Source: Paenibacillus ihbetae | GTDB lineage: Bacteria > Bacillota > Bacilli > Paenibacillales > Paenibacillaceae | Direction of reading: 5' to 3' | Assembly (NCBI RefSeq): GCF_002741055.1 | Contig: NZ_CP016809.1 | Span: 310,001-374,000 of the forward strand | DNA: 64,000 bases | In this document: positions 43,744-52,462 of the stretch, one piece after another | How the letters are laid out: every line of letters starts with the position of its first letter | Position numbering within the stretch: position 1 is the stretch's first letter | The notes under the pieces: model-generated | What the model saw: the letters and a program-made list of their open reading frames with translations, nothing else | The model's database searches: none | Told to the model about the DNA's origin: nothing | Translations under genes and position numbers: made by a program

Positions 43744-44941
43744 GAGTTGTGTCTCCTTTCTTGAATCCAACGCCGAAGCGGTAATTTTTCTGCCAATACG
43801 CGGCGACGGCAAACCCGGCCCCCAAGACTAGCAGCGTCACAAGTAATGCAGCCGCCGGGCCCATTTCAGTGATCAGGTTGACTGGCGCGCCGCTCTTCAC
43901 GAGCAGGTTGTATACCCCCATGTGATCCCATGCAAACGCCAGAGCGGTAGCTCCGATAATGTTGCCGATAAACACCGGCAAAAACACGATCTGCCCTTCC
44001 ATCAGCCGGTACATCATGCCGGTTTCACATCCGCCGGCCATGACGATTCCAAGACCAAACAGCAATCCGCCGATAAAAGTGCTCGGTGCCGCAATTTTCG
44101 TAATGGGATCTAGGCCGTACACGAGGATAATGATCAACGTAGCGACGGAGCTGACTGCCATGCCGACGGCAATCGCTTTCGTCATCGTCGCCCGGCCGCT
44201 GATCCACAGGTCCCGGAAGGCGGAAGTGAAGCAGATCTGCCCCCGCTCAATCAGGATTCCGAATGCCGCTCCGAAGAGTGCGGCGGTTCCAAGCATGGTG
44301 CGGCCGGTGGCATAGAAATATGCGATGAGCGCAATGTAGGCTAGACCGAGAAGCGCTCCAAGAAGGGGCTGCCGGCTTTTCCCGGTTCTAACTGTCGGCG
44401 CTGTACCGCCCATTTTTAGAACAGGCTTGCCTTTCCACCATCTTGTATTAACCAGCTTGGCACCCAGGAACGTGCCCACGGCCGTGGCAACGATAAAGAT
44501 CCAGGAATGCAGCGAGAACTGAGGCACTCCGGTAAAAAATGCCGCGAGATTGCAGCCAAGGGCCAAACGGGCGCCGAAGCCGGCGATGATGCCGCCGACG
44601 AAGCCCTGCACATACCGCCGCTTCTGTCTCGGCATCCGGATCTTGAAGTTGCTGCTAAGCAAAATCGTAATCAGGGCTCCAATAAACATGCCCCACACGA
44701 TCCAGCCGTCGGTTCGGGTCCAGGTCGTTCCGTTCATGTGGACCAGGTCGAAGTACGCCCAGTCCGATACGTCCACCCCGAAGAATTCAAGGATATGGCC
44801 ACCAAGACGGGTAAACTCTCCGGTTACGGCCCAAACCGTGTTGGTAATCCCAAAATAAACCGCGCTCAGGATGCCTGCCAGAGCCATGACCAGATAAGGG
44901 CTCCAGTAGCTTCCGAACCATGATGCATATAATTTTTTCAC
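43733..44941 (-). CDS. YeeE/YedE-family sulfur (thiosulfate) transporter
   Basis: A 402-residue membrane protein with two similar halves and about ten or more membrane segments. Conserved cysteines lie in ARLALGCNLAAFFTGVPQFSLHSWIF, ILIERGQICFTSAFRDLW and VMAGGCETGMMYRLMEGQ, the pattern of YeeE/YedE channels in which cysteines relay thiosulfate. The start is GTG behind GAGGAG. It is longer than E. coli YeeE (about 350 residues), nearer the YedE subgroup. A TusA-like gene overlaps its end, and a perfect inverted repeat lies just upstream. Confidence 0.88.
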   Translation of the reverse strand: MKKLYASWFGSYWSPYLVMALAGILSAVYFGITNTVWAVTGEFTRLGGHILEFFGVDVSDWAYFDLVHMNGTTWTRTDGWIVWGMFIGALITILLSSNFKIRMPRQKRRYVQGFVGGIIAGFGARLALGCNLAAFFTGVPQFSLHSWIFIVATAVGTFLGAKLVNTRWWKGKPVLKMGGTAPTVRTGKSRQPLLGALLGLAYIALIAYFYATGRTMLGTAALFGAAFGILIERGQICFTSAFRDLWISGRATMTKAIAVGMAVSSVATLIIILVYGLDPITKIAAPSTFIGGLLFGLGIVMAGGCETGMMYRLMEGQIVFLPVFIGNIIGATALAFAWDHMGVYNLLVKSGAPVNLITEMGPAAALLVTLLVLGAGFAVAAYWQKNYRFGVGFKKGDTTHVG

Positions 44942-44964
44942 GTGCTCTATAACTCCTCATCCGA

Positions 44965-44982
44965 TAGAGTCATTGGACTCTA
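44965..44982. promoter_or_regulatory. Perfect inverted repeat before the YeeE gene
   Basis: TAGAGTC-ATTG-GACTCTA (7-bp arms, 4-bp spacer) lies 24 bp before the GTG start and just upstream of the ribosome binding site. It could be a repressor site or a small leader hairpin. Confidence 0.5.
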
Positions 44983-45079
44983 CTCCTAAATTAAACCGGC
45001 AAATGTTATTTTACTATAAAAAATTCAATTGGGTAAGAAATTTAAGCGTTAATCTAGGCGGGGGAAAGAGGAATGATCA

Positions 45080-45862
45080 CTATTCATAATGATGCTTGAG
45101 TAAAAATCTCAATATCTGCTCATTCACGGCATCCGGGTTATCAAGATTCGTCGCATGGTGAGCGCCGGGAATCATGTGCAGCTCCGAGTTTCTTATTTTC
45201 GCGTGCATATAGTTCTGCTGCCTTTTAACCATGGTGTCATGCTCGCCTTGAAGCAGCAAAACGGGACATTGTACATGGCCTAAATGCTCACCGCTCTCCA
45301 TACGGGTGACCGCATCCCATAAGCGCAGCCACCGGTCTTGTGTAAGCATATTAAAAGCTTCCTCGATGTATGCTCGGTTATCCGGATTGTACTTTGAGAG
45401 GACGGATGCCTGAAGCTTGCCGGTTATTCGCATCGGAATTATGCGGGAGCACCAGCGGTTAAAGGGTACAAAGCATTTTTCAAACCAGTTAAATGCGTTG
45501 GTGAACGGAGTACCGATTAGTATAAGAGCCTCTACCGTTTGAGGAAACCGGATTGCGGTTTGCAGAGAGATATGACCACCCATGGACAAGCCGCATAGAA
45601 CTGCTCGCTCTATTCCAAGGTGATCCATCAATGCGGATAAGTCTTTATTGAACGTTTCCGAATCAACCTTCCCTTCGGGAAGTGAAGAGTAACCATGCCC
45701 TCTGACATCCCAAATAATCGTCTTATATCTCTCGGCAAAAAAACGAATCTGGGGCTCCCATTGCTTATGGTTCCAGGAAGCGCCATGGGTGAAAATGATC
45801 GGTCGACCCTCCCCGTGCACCTCGTAGTATAGCTCCGCATGGTGGCTAGTCATCGTTGGCAT
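45080..45862 (-). CDS. Alpha/beta hydrolase
   Basis: A protein of about 260 residues. The oxyanion motif is PIIFTHGASWNHKQW, the nucleophile elbow is LCGLSMGGHISLQ, the acid lies in LLQGEHDTMV and the histidine in IPGAHHATNLDNPD, so the triad is complete. GGGGGG seven bases upstream favours the ATG at 45862 over the one at 45868. Its start overlaps the end of the TetR gene, so the two form an operon probably controlled by the TetR protein. The closest families are carboxylic-ester and haloalkane-type hydrolases; the substrate is unknown. Confidence 0.87.
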   Translation of the reverse strand: MPTMTSHHAELYYEVHGEGRPIIFTHGASWNHKQWEPQIRFFAERYKTIIWDVRGHGYSSLPEGKVDSETFNKDLSALMDHLGIERAVLCGLSMGGHISLQTAIRFPQTVEALILIGTPFTNAFNWFEKCFVPFNRWCSRIIPMRITGKLQASVLSKYNPDNRAYIEEAFNMLTQDRWLRLWDAVTRMESGEHLGHVQCPVLLLQGEHDTMVKRQQNYMHAKIRNSELHMIPGAHHATNLDNPDAVNEQILRFLLKHHYE

Positions 45863-46454
45863 GCTCATTCCCCCCTATTCTTAGCGGTCCGATAATGACG
45901 CGAAAACAATCGTCGATTAAAGCATCTAACGTCTTCCCGGCATCCCGGATCCAGATCAGGAGCGCACCGCCGATTGCGGATTGCAGAACGGTGCTGACCA
46001 GCTCGATATCGCATGCTTGAATGGATTTGTCCCGAACCGCTTTGCTTAACAGTCTTCTCGTTCCCGCATCTATAATCGCAAGACGATGTCTCGATATTTC
46101 CAGCAAATCAGGATCGGTCGTGCTTTCCAGATAAAAGCTGGTGTGACGGGCCAGAGATACCGGGTCGTTCCCTAACCGGACCGCCTCTTTATAAACGGAT
46201 TTTAACGCTTCGATCGGCGGCGCGTCGCTCTGATCTGCTTCATTAAATTTCGCCTCGGTCAATTGGATGACATAATTGCTGTAAGCAAGGAAGATGCCCT
46301 TCTTTGAAGAAAATCGTTTGATCAATGCTGCAGGAGATACACCGATCTCGTTCGCAATATCCGCGAGGGTAGTTTGCGCGAACCCCTTTTTGCATAGCGA
46401 TTGATATACGCCGTAATAGATGTGCTCATCGGAGAATTCTCGTGGTCTGCCCAT
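45846..46454 (-). CDS. TetR-family transcriptional regulator
   Basis: A protein of about 202 residues starting GRPREFSDEHIYYGVYQSLCKKGFAQTTLADIANEIGVSPAALIKRFSSKKGIFLAYSN, a clear TetR helix-turn-helix. The start is taken at 46454 (GGGGG five bases upstream); the ATG four codons earlier lies in the palindromic operator. The operator directly abuts the gene, so autorepression and control of the overlapping hydrolase gene are likely. Confidence 0.9.
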   Translation of the reverse strand: MGRPREFSDEHIYYGVYQSLCKKGFAQTTLADIANEIGVSPAALIKRFSSKKGIFLAYSNYVIQLTEAKFNEADQSDAPPIEALKSVYKEAVRLGNDPVSLARHTSFYLESTTDPDLLEISRHRLAIIDAGTRRLLSKAVRDKSIQACDIELVSTVLQSAIGGALLIWIRDAGKTLDALIDDCFRVIIGPLRIGGNEHANDD

Positions 46455-46464
46455 AAAAGCCCCC

Positions 46465-46488
46465 ATTAGTAAATGATTATTTACTAAT
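46465..46488. promoter_or_regulatory. TetR operator: perfect 10-bp inverted repeat
   Basis: ATTAGTAAAT-GATT-ATTTACTAAT (perfect 10-bp arms, 4-bp spacer) directly precedes the TetR gene. Such A/T-rich palindromes at the regulator's own start are typical TetR sites. Confidence 0.7.
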
Positions 46489-46555
46489 TATGTTAGCATG
46501 TACTCCTTAGGTTAACAAGACACTTTTTCTTAATCCATTATCAACGGTTGAAATA

Positions 46556-46594
46556 AAAAGGCCCCCTTGCTTCCTGATTGGAAGCAGAGAGAGC
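46556..46594 (-). terminator. Terminator after the acetyltransferase gene
   Basis: Minus-strand TGCTTCC-AATC-(A)GGAAGCA stem, extended by GU-pairable GCTCTCT/AGGGGGC arms and followed by CTTTTT. It lies about 40 bp past the stop at 46634. Confidence 0.6.
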
Positions 46595-46633
46595 GTAGTT
46601 GTCTCCGAGCTATTCTTCGAGTTTGTATATCCG

Positions 46634-47188
46634 TTACTTAGTCTCTAAATAGAATTCATTTTTTAATAAGCCGTAATAGATAAGGTCTTCATATTTTCCG
46701 CATTTTTTAACATGCTGTCTTAAGGTTCCTTCATATTTCATGCCCAGTTTTTCCATGACCTTTCCCGATGCAGGATTCTTTCCTAAGTATCGTGCATATA
46801 CCCTGTTTAATTCTAATTGTTCAAACGCATAGCTTATGATCCCTCTTGCTGCTTCCGTACAATATCCATTATTCTTGTACGCTTTACCAATCCAATACGC
46901 AAGCTCCCCATGATCGAACTTCCGGTTATATCCAACACAGATCGCACCGATAATGTGTTGTTCTACCGTATGTACAATCGCTAATTCAAGCGATCGACCT
47001 TCATGATAATTAACGGCATGTGTTTTTATCCATTCTTCTGCCATTCCATACTCGTAGGGATGCGGGATGTATAATGTCGTTTCAGCAATATATGGATCCC
47101 CGGCGAGTTCTTTGACTACCGGTGCATCCTTTAAATCAAAAGGTCGTAAGGTAAGCCTCTCTAATTGAATTGTCGGCAATTCTTTCAT
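46634..47188 (-). CDS. GNAT-family acetyltransferase (RimJ/RimL type)
   Basis: A 184-residue protein. TIQLERLTLRPFDLKDAPVVKELAGDPYIAETT is a typical RimJ/RimL opening. The acetyl-CoA site is ELAYWIGKAYKNNGYCTEAARGIISYAFEQLELNRVYARY, and the tail NPASGKVMEKLGMKYEGTLRQHVKK is also characteristic. AGAAGGAAGG precedes the ATG. It may acetylate the N-terminus of a ribosomal or other protein, or an antibiotic amine; these cannot be separated by eye. Confidence 0.9.
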   Translation of the reverse strand: MKELPTIQLERLTLRPFDLKDAPVVKELAGDPYIAETTLYIPHPYEYGMAEEWIKTHAVNYHEGRSLELAIVHTVEQHIIGAICVGYNRKFDHGELAYWIGKAYKNNGYCTEAARGIISYAFEQLELNRVYARYLGKNPASGKVMEKLGMKYEGTLRQHVKKCGKYEDLIYYGLLKNEFYLETK

Positions 47189-47211
47189 AGATCCTTCCTT
47201 CTGGCTTTCCT

Positions 47212-47412
47212 TTAACGGGAAAGGCCTGCGTCATTGATTGTCCATAAGTAGATCTCTCCTGAAGCATTATACGATATGTGAATGTAAGGCTCACCCGGTT
47301 TATGGAAGCTGGCTGTACCCGGTTTATTAGGATGCATCGTTAATGTATATTCCCCAAGATCCGTTTGAAACAATGCAGTAGCGAGCGGCTTTGCAGTTTC
47401 AGAGAGTTTCGA
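47212..47412 (-). pseudogene. Headless coding remnant (about 66 codons)
   Basis: On the minus strand an open frame with no start codon runs from a TAA near 47413 to a TAA at 47214-47212. It encodes a protein-like sequence including LFQTDLGEYTLTMHPNKPG, HKPGEPYIHISYNASGEI and LWTINDAG. Its beginning overlaps the end of the kinase gene in another frame, so the 5' part has been lost. I do not recognise the family. It could be the surviving C-terminus of a gene removed by a deletion at the kinase boundary. Confidence 0.4.
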
Positions 47413-48733
47413 TTAGCAATGGGACCCATCCTGCCAGCAGCGCTCCACCTTCCGGATGATTGCTTGCAGTAAGGTCTCCTCCATGCTGTCGAATAATTCG
47501 TTGCGAAATCGTCAGCCCTAATCCGCTGCCTCCGGTTGCACGATTTCGGGAAGCTTCTCCGCGATATAAAGGTTCGAATACCCGTTCCAGCTCTTCCGAG
47601 GAGAAGCCCGGTCCTGTATCACGTACCGTAAACGTTAGCTTATCGGCATGCCGATAACAATCGGCCACGATCGCACCACCCGCAGGCGTGTGCCTGACGG
47701 CATTATCCAGAAGATTGTTCATCGCACGCTCTAATAAATGCATATCCCCGTTGATGATGCAGGCATCTGCCGTTTGAAGTGAGAGGGAGATGCCTTTCTG
47801 CATAGCCAGCGGTCTCAAGCTGTCTATCGAGTTCTGAAGAATTTGACGGAAATCCACCTTCTTGTCGTTTAATTCCGTTTCGACATACTCCATCTTCGTA
47901 AAAGTGAACAAATCCTCAACAAGACGATCCAGCTGTGCCGATTTCTCCTTGCAAACCGCCACGTACCGGGCCATCTTCTCGGGGGATTGAGCGATCCCTT
48001 GCTCCAGACCGTCCAAATACCCGCGCAAGGCAAACAACGGGGTCCGCAAATCATGCGCTACGGCCGTAATGACGAAACGGCGTTCTTCCTCCAATTGGGC
48101 TTGATTCCGGTACGATCGTTCAAGCCCCTTTACCATAACATCGAATCCGTCGCGGACCTCGGCAATTTCCGTGACCCTGGACGCGGGTAACCGGACATCC
48201 CAGTCTCCTGTTGCAATTTGTCTAGCTGCGAGACTCATCTTCTCAAGCGGCGCAAGCACGAATCGTCTCATCGTCATCCCGACGATAAAGATAGCGAGCA
48301 GCAGTCCGATGAATGCCGCCATCACTTGAACCTGATTGGATTGAGGCAGATAAAGGGTAACGCGTCCCAGTAATTGACCGTCTTTGATGACGGAAAACCG
48401 TTCCGTTGATAACGTTGTACCGCTACGCTCCGGATTGGACCGGTAAATTTCCCGATCTCCGGCGGACTGGATCAGCACATCCATTTTCGCTTGACGGAGC
48501 GCTGCTTGCAATTGGTTTTGCCAATCGGGATCCGCCCACTTGTCCGTGTCCGATTCAATACGCCGAGTCATCTTCGCTATATTGGTTTGCAGCGTCTCAT
48601 TTTGCAGCCGGCCTTGTTCGAAGCTGAGCGTCTGCTTCTCCATAAAATGAGCGGCAACATAGAAATTCCAGGGCAGCGCGAGGATCAGGGCGAAGCAAAG
48701 CAAAGTAAACGTACGAATGCGGAGCTTCCTCAT
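47399..48733 (-). CDS. Sensor histidine kinase (HAMP-HisKA-HATPase)
   Basis: A kinase of about 444 residues. Two membrane segments (about residues 7-25 and 140-160) flank an extracellular sensor. HAMP is FVLAPLEKMSLAARQIATGDWDVRL, the phospho-acceptor is ITAVAHDLRTPLFALRGYLDG, and the ATP-binding motifs are LLDNAVRHTP, VRDTGPGFSSEEL and GGSGLGLTISQRIIRQHGG. The start at 48733 has GGAGG six bases upstream. It forms an operon with the preceding OmpR-type regulator. The signal is unknown. Confidence 0.92.
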   Translation of the reverse strand: MRKLRIRTFTLLCFALILALPWNFYVAAHFMEKQTLSFEQGRLQNETLQTNIAKMTRRIESDTDKWADPDWQNQLQAALRQAKMDVLIQSAGDREIYRSNPERSGTTLSTERFSVIKDGQLLGRVTLYLPQSNQVQVMAAFIGLLLAIFIVGMTMRRFVLAPLEKMSLAARQIATGDWDVRLPASRVTEIAEVRDGFDVMVKGLERSYRNQAQLEEERRFVITAVAHDLRTPLFALRGYLDGLEQGIAQSPEKMARYVAVCKEKSAQLDRLVEDLFTFTKMEYVETELNDKKVDFRQILQNSIDSLRPLAMQKGISLSLQTADACIINGDMHLLERAMNNLLDNAVRHTPAGGAIVADCYRHADKLTFTVRDTGPGFSSEELERVFEPLYRGEASRNRATGGSGLGLTISQRIIRQHGGDLTASNHPEGGALLAGWVPLLIETL

Positions 48734-48735
48734 CT

Positions 48736-49422
48736 TTAGCCTCCTTCGAATCGATACCCTACTCCCCATACATTGAGCAGATATTTCGGGTGATTCGGGT
48801 CAGATTCGATTTTCTCACGCAGCCGACTGAGATGGACGCGAATCGTATGCCTGTCCCCGATCCCGTCCCAAAACTTTGCCAATAGCTGCTCATAGGAGAA
48901 GACATGCCTTGGATGCTCCGCAAATAATCGCAGCAGCTCATATTCCTTCGGCGTGAGCACGACATGCTTCCCTTCCACGACAACCTCCCTCGAGGAGAGG
49001 TTAATCTTGATGCGGCCATAATCCAGGATCCTTTCATTTTTCTGCCAATTAGAGTCGGTACGCCGCAATACGGCTTTTACCCTGGCTACAATCTCTCCAG
49101 GTGAAGCCGTTTTGACGATATAATCATCGCCGCCGAGCGTGAAGCCCCGAATCTTGTCCACATCATCGCTGCGGGCGCTCAAGAACAGGATCGGAACATT
49201 GCTTTCTGACCGAATCCGCCGGCATAACTCAAACCCGTTTTGTCCCGGCATCATGATGTCCAGCACGATGCAGTGAATGGGAGTCTGTTGAATTATCGTC
49301 CACGCTTGGTCAGCGTCACATGCGGTCATAACTTGAAAATGTTCATTTTCTAAAAAATCCCTCAATAGATCAACGATACTCGGGTCATCGTCTACAACGA
49401 GGATCGTATGTAGTCCACTCAT
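48736..49422 (-). CDS. OmpR-family response regulator
   Basis: A 228-residue protein. The receiver has DDD at 11-13, phospho-acceptor D55 in CIVLDIMMPG and lysine in DYIVKTASPGEI. The C-terminal winged helix (LSSREVVVEGKHVVLTPKEYELLRLFAEHPRHVFSYEQLLAKFWDG...IRVHLSRLREKIE) is the OmpR/PhoB type. It precedes and pairs with the kinase. The oppositely oriented DJ-1/PfpI gene starts about 250 bp away and could be a target, by position only. Confidence 0.93.
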   Translation of the reverse strand: MSGLHTILVVDDDPSIVDLLRDFLENEHFQVMTACDADQAWTIIQQTPIHCIVLDIMMPGQNGFELCRRIRSESNVPILFLSARSDDVDKIRGFTLGGDDYIVKTASPGEIVARVKAVLRRTDSNWQKNERILDYGRIKINLSSREVVVEGKHVVLTPKEYELLRLFAEHPRHVFSYEQLLAKFWDGIGDRHTIRVHLSRLREKIESDPNHPKYLLNVWGVGYRFEGG

Positions 49423-49668
49423 GATTATCCCACCTTCACCACCTAGTTTATCATGATAACAGCCGGAACAGGCGGGAGCCGTTATTTTGTGATGATTTGT
49501 TTATACTTTTGTGACCATTTCGCTGCTTCGTTCGAGATATTCCTTTGTTATGATTCTCCTTGCAACACTTCAGTCATTCCAGACCATGCAGAAATGAAAT
49601 CGATGAGAAGGAATATTATAGGCTGAGTGATCTGTTGAATAAAAAACGACAAGGAGGAGAATCCACGT

Positions 49669-50703
49669 ATGCTGCATGTTCAAATTGTGTTATTTGATGG
49701 CTTTGACCTCCTGGATGCCCTTGCGCCATATGAGGTTTTCTGTGCTGCTGCGCTATATGCTGAAGACGCGTTAAACGTTGAACTGGTCACCGCAGAAGGG
49801 CCGCGTTCCGTCCCCAGCGGCATCAACGGGCTGATGATTGAGGCGAGCGGCACACTCGACCCGAATCGTTCGGGGATTATCGTTGTTCCTGGCGCCTCCG
49901 GAAACGTGGAAGGAGATGGCCCGGATACGGTCCCTGCTATACTCGGCCGGGCTGTGAACACAGATTTGACGGAGATGATCCGTCAGGCACTTGGCAGCAA
50001 GGACAGCGTGATCGCCACGGTTTGCGGCGGTTCACTCGTGCTGGCCATGGGCGGGCTTTTGGAAGGCAGACCAGCGGTAACGAATCATCTGGGCATGGAT
50101 GTACTCGCTGCAACCGGGGCTGTTCCGATCTCCGCTCGAGTGGTGGATGACGGCAATCTGGTTACCGGAGGCGGTGTAACCTCCGGGCTTGATGTTGCGC
50201 TATACCTGCTGGAGCGCGAGCTCGGACCGCGGATGGCCCACGCCGTGGAGCAGCTGTTCGAGTTTGAACGGAGGGGGACCGTTTGGAAGGAATCCGGAAT
50301 GGCGCCTCGCAGTGCAAGTAAACCAATAGGAGACGAGACGGGCCTCAAGGAGGACCGAACGCCTATCCCTTCCGATAAGCCGGACTTCCATGCGGAGCAG
50401 ACATCTGCCTTTGATGGCGAATGGGATACGACCCTTGCCACGCCCGTCGGGAAGCTGCAGGTCAAGCTCTCCATTTCTACGAGTGAGGGTCGGATCCGAG
50501 GCACGGCTACCCAAGGAGAGGAAACGGTCGAATTTTTGAATCCAGTGTTTCGGGGCAGCCATCTTGCCTGGTCCCTTCAAATTACGAAGCCGATGCGGCT
50601 GAATCTAAGATTCGAAGTTTTCGTCGATGGCGATCAAATGTCTGGAATCGCCAAGGCGGGAATCCTGCCGGCATCCAAATTATCAGGAAGACGGGTTACA
50701 TAG
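49669..50703 (+). CDS. DJ-1/PfpI-family protein with an extra C-terminal domain
   Basis: A 344-residue protein. The DJ-1/PfpI domain (1-205) has the nucleophile elbow cysteine in VIATVCGGSLVLAMGG (C119) and a GGGVTSGLDVALYLLERELG segment as in AraC-associated members. A variable linker (about 210-245) leads to a small beta-rich C-terminal domain (FDGEWDTTLATPVGKLQVKLSISTSEG onwards) that I do not recognise. AAGGAGGAG precedes the ATG. It has no signal peptide. A secreted paralogue of its first domain is encoded at 51537-52337. Confidence 0.87.
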   Translation: MLHVQIVLFDGFDLLDALAPYEVFCAAALYAEDALNVELVTAEGPRSVPSGINGLMIEASGTLDPNRSGIIVVPGASGNVEGDGPDTVPAILGRAVNTDLTEMIRQALGSKDSVIATVCGGSLVLAMGGLLEGRPAVTNHLGMDVLAATGAVPISARVVDDGNLVTGGGVTSGLDVALYLLERELGPRMAHAVEQLFEFERRGTVWKESGMAPRSASKPIGDETGLKEDRTPIPSDKPDFHAEQTSAFDGEWDTTLATPVGKLQVKLSISTSEGRIRGTATQGEETVEFLNPVFRGSHLAWSLQITKPMRLNLRFEVFVDGDQMSGIAKAGILPASKLSGRRVT

Positions 50704-50755
50704 CCCGGCTATAGGTATGGGTAACAAATATAGAGCCTCGGGGGTTGCGGTTAAT

Positions 50756-51403
50756 ATGAAGAAACGGATCACGTTATACGGATTGTTGGCTGGTGTCAGC
50801 ATTCTATTTATTCTCTACGCCTTGGTAAAAAACTTTATGATCGATCCTGGAGCGGCGTCCTTCTTGAGCCATAAAACCGGGCTGAAGCGCCAGCTGAATC
50901 TCCCGGTTTGGCTGAATGTGATGTATGTACATGTTGCTTTTGCTTGTATAGCGATGGCGTCTGGGCTGATCAACTTTTCAAGACGGATATTCGAGCATAA
51001 ACGCCTGTTCCATCGTATCAACGGCTATGTGTACATCGTGTCCGTCCTTGTTGTGGTGCTGACATCAGGTTACATGGCGCCCTACGCCACCGGCGGAAAA
51101 ATAACCAGCATGGGCTTCAATGCCTTGAATATCCTATGGCTGATTATTACAATTGCCGCTCTTGTGCATATCAAAAGAAAGCAGATCATTCGCCACCGGA
51201 ACTGGATGATCCGGAGCTACGCCTTTTGTTTTACCAATCTGTTGATTCATCTCATCACTTCCCTCTTTCAGGGATTCGGCCTTGTTTATGCCACAAGCTA
51301 CACCATTGGCGTTTACGGCTCTATCGCGCTGCTGCTCATTATTCCTAACATTATTATAAGGTCTATCGGTCAATCGAATGGTGTTTATTCGTTTACTTCC
51401 TAA
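50756..51403 (+). CDS. DUF2306-like membrane protein
   Basis: A protein of about 215 residues with six or so membrane segments. A cytoplasmic H-x-x-x-G region (KRLFHRINGYVYIVSVLVVVLTSGYMA) and IIRHRNWMIRSYAFCFTNLLIHL are characteristic of DUF2306 (cytochrome b561-like topology with several histidines). The start at 50756 is preferred, since the membrane protein begins there, but its ribosome binding site is weak and the frame is open upstream. It lies 52 bp after the first DJ-1-like gene and before the second, so all three may be co-transcribed. Confidence 0.78.
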   Translation: MKKRITLYGLLAGVSILFILYALVKNFMIDPGAASFLSHKTGLKRQLNLPVWLNVMYVHVAFACIAMASGLINFSRRIFEHKRLFHRINGYVYIVSVLVVVLTSGYMAPYATGGKITSMGFNALNILWLIITIAALVHIKRKQIIRHRNWMIRSYAFCFTNLLIHLITSLFQGFGLVYATSYTIGVYGSIALLLIIPNIIIRSIGQSNGVYSFTS

Positions 51404-51536
51404 ACGAGGGGCCTTATCCACTTCCGTTATACTTCGCTTCCTAAACACCTCTTCATTTTGAAAATCAATCACTCAATGGCTAGCGGATCTCATTTACGCT
51501 GTTGCCCTTGAGCAAAACGAAAGGATACAAGTTATT

Positions 51537-52337
51537 ATGAAAAAAATCCTCGGTTTACTTATGTCGTTTACCCTGCTGCTATCCCTTGTTGTCCCTACTG
51601 CAGCTGCAAGTGCAAATCCTACAGAAAATCAAGATCCAGCAGCGGACAAAAATATCCATGTTCAAATCGTATTATTCGACGGTTTCGATCTGCTTGACGT
51701 TACCGCACCTTATGAAGTGTTTGCTGCCGCAGAATTGTATACCGGCGGAAAAGTTACGGTGGAATTGGTGTCCGCAGAAGGCAAGCGAGTGGTTCCGAGC
51801 GGATTGAAAGGCCCCTCCCTTGAAGCGCAGGCTGCATTAGATCCGAAACGTTCGGGAATCATTGTGGTTCCCGGGGCTTCAGGTAAGCCTGCAGGACAAT
51901 CGGAAGATTCGATCCCCAATATTCTTAGACAAGCTAAGAATACCGGTTTGAACCAATTGATGAAACAAGCTTTGAACAATAAGGAAGTGACGGTGGCAAC
52001 TGTTTGTGGCGGTTCGCTGCTGCTTGCAATGGACGGTTTGCTGAAAGACCGGTATGCCGTCACGAATTCAATCGGCATGCCCGCGCTCGCAGCTCTTGGT
52101 GTGAAAACGGTCGAGGCAAGAGTCGTTGAAGATGGTCCCCGCTTAGTAAGCGGTGGAGGAGTGACCTCCGGACTTGACGTCGCCCTGTATTTAGTTGAGC
52201 GAGAATTAGGGCCGCAAATCGCGCATGCGATCGAAAGGTTATTCGAGTATGAACGAAGAGGCACCGTGTGGAAGGCGGAAGGTAGCTCGCCGATCAACTT
52301 TGGAACGAATGCCGGCAATGCTCGAGTGAAGAAATAA
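51537..52337 (+). CDS. Exported DJ-1/PfpI-family protein
   Basis: A 266-residue paralogue of the DJ-1 domain at 49669. A clear Sec signal peptide (MKKILGLLMSFTLLLSLVVPTAAASA) and a short linker are added at the front, and the C-terminal extra domain is missing. The conserved cysteine is in VATVCGGSLLLAMDG (about C157), and VSGGGVTSGLDVALYLVERELGPQIAHAIERLFEYERRGTVWK nearly repeats the first protein. Its role outside the cell membrane is unknown. DJ-1 relatives act as glyoxalases, peptidases or isocyanide hydratases. Confidence 0.88.
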   Translation: MKKILGLLMSFTLLLSLVVPTAAASANPTENQDPAADKNIHVQIVLFDGFDLLDVTAPYEVFAAAELYTGGKVTVELVSAEGKRVVPSGLKGPSLEAQAALDPKRSGIIVVPGASGKPAGQSEDSIPNILRQAKNTGLNQLMKQALNNKEVTVATVCGGSLLLAMDGLLKDRYAVTNSIGMPALAALGVKTVEARVVEDGPRLVSGGGVTSGLDVALYLVERELGPQIAHAIERLFEYERRGTVWKAEGSSPINFGTNAGNARVKK

Positions 52338-52422
52338 AACAAAGTGTTGCCTCCGGACGTCATTGAATCACGCCGACACGGCAACCATGCCTGCATGATT
52401 CTCGGTTTTTGGGTATTCACTT

Positions 52423-52462
52423 AAGAAGCACTTCGTCCCCTATAAGGAACGAAGTGCTTCTT
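52423..52462. terminator. Strong hairpin between convergent genes
   Basis: AAGAAGCACTTCGT (52423-52436) and ACGAAGTGCTTCTT (52449-52462) form a perfect 14-bp stem. On the minus strand it includes the last codons and stop of the SDR gene. There is no long T-tract, but it sits exactly where the exported DJ-1 gene and the SDR gene converge. Confidence 0.6.
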
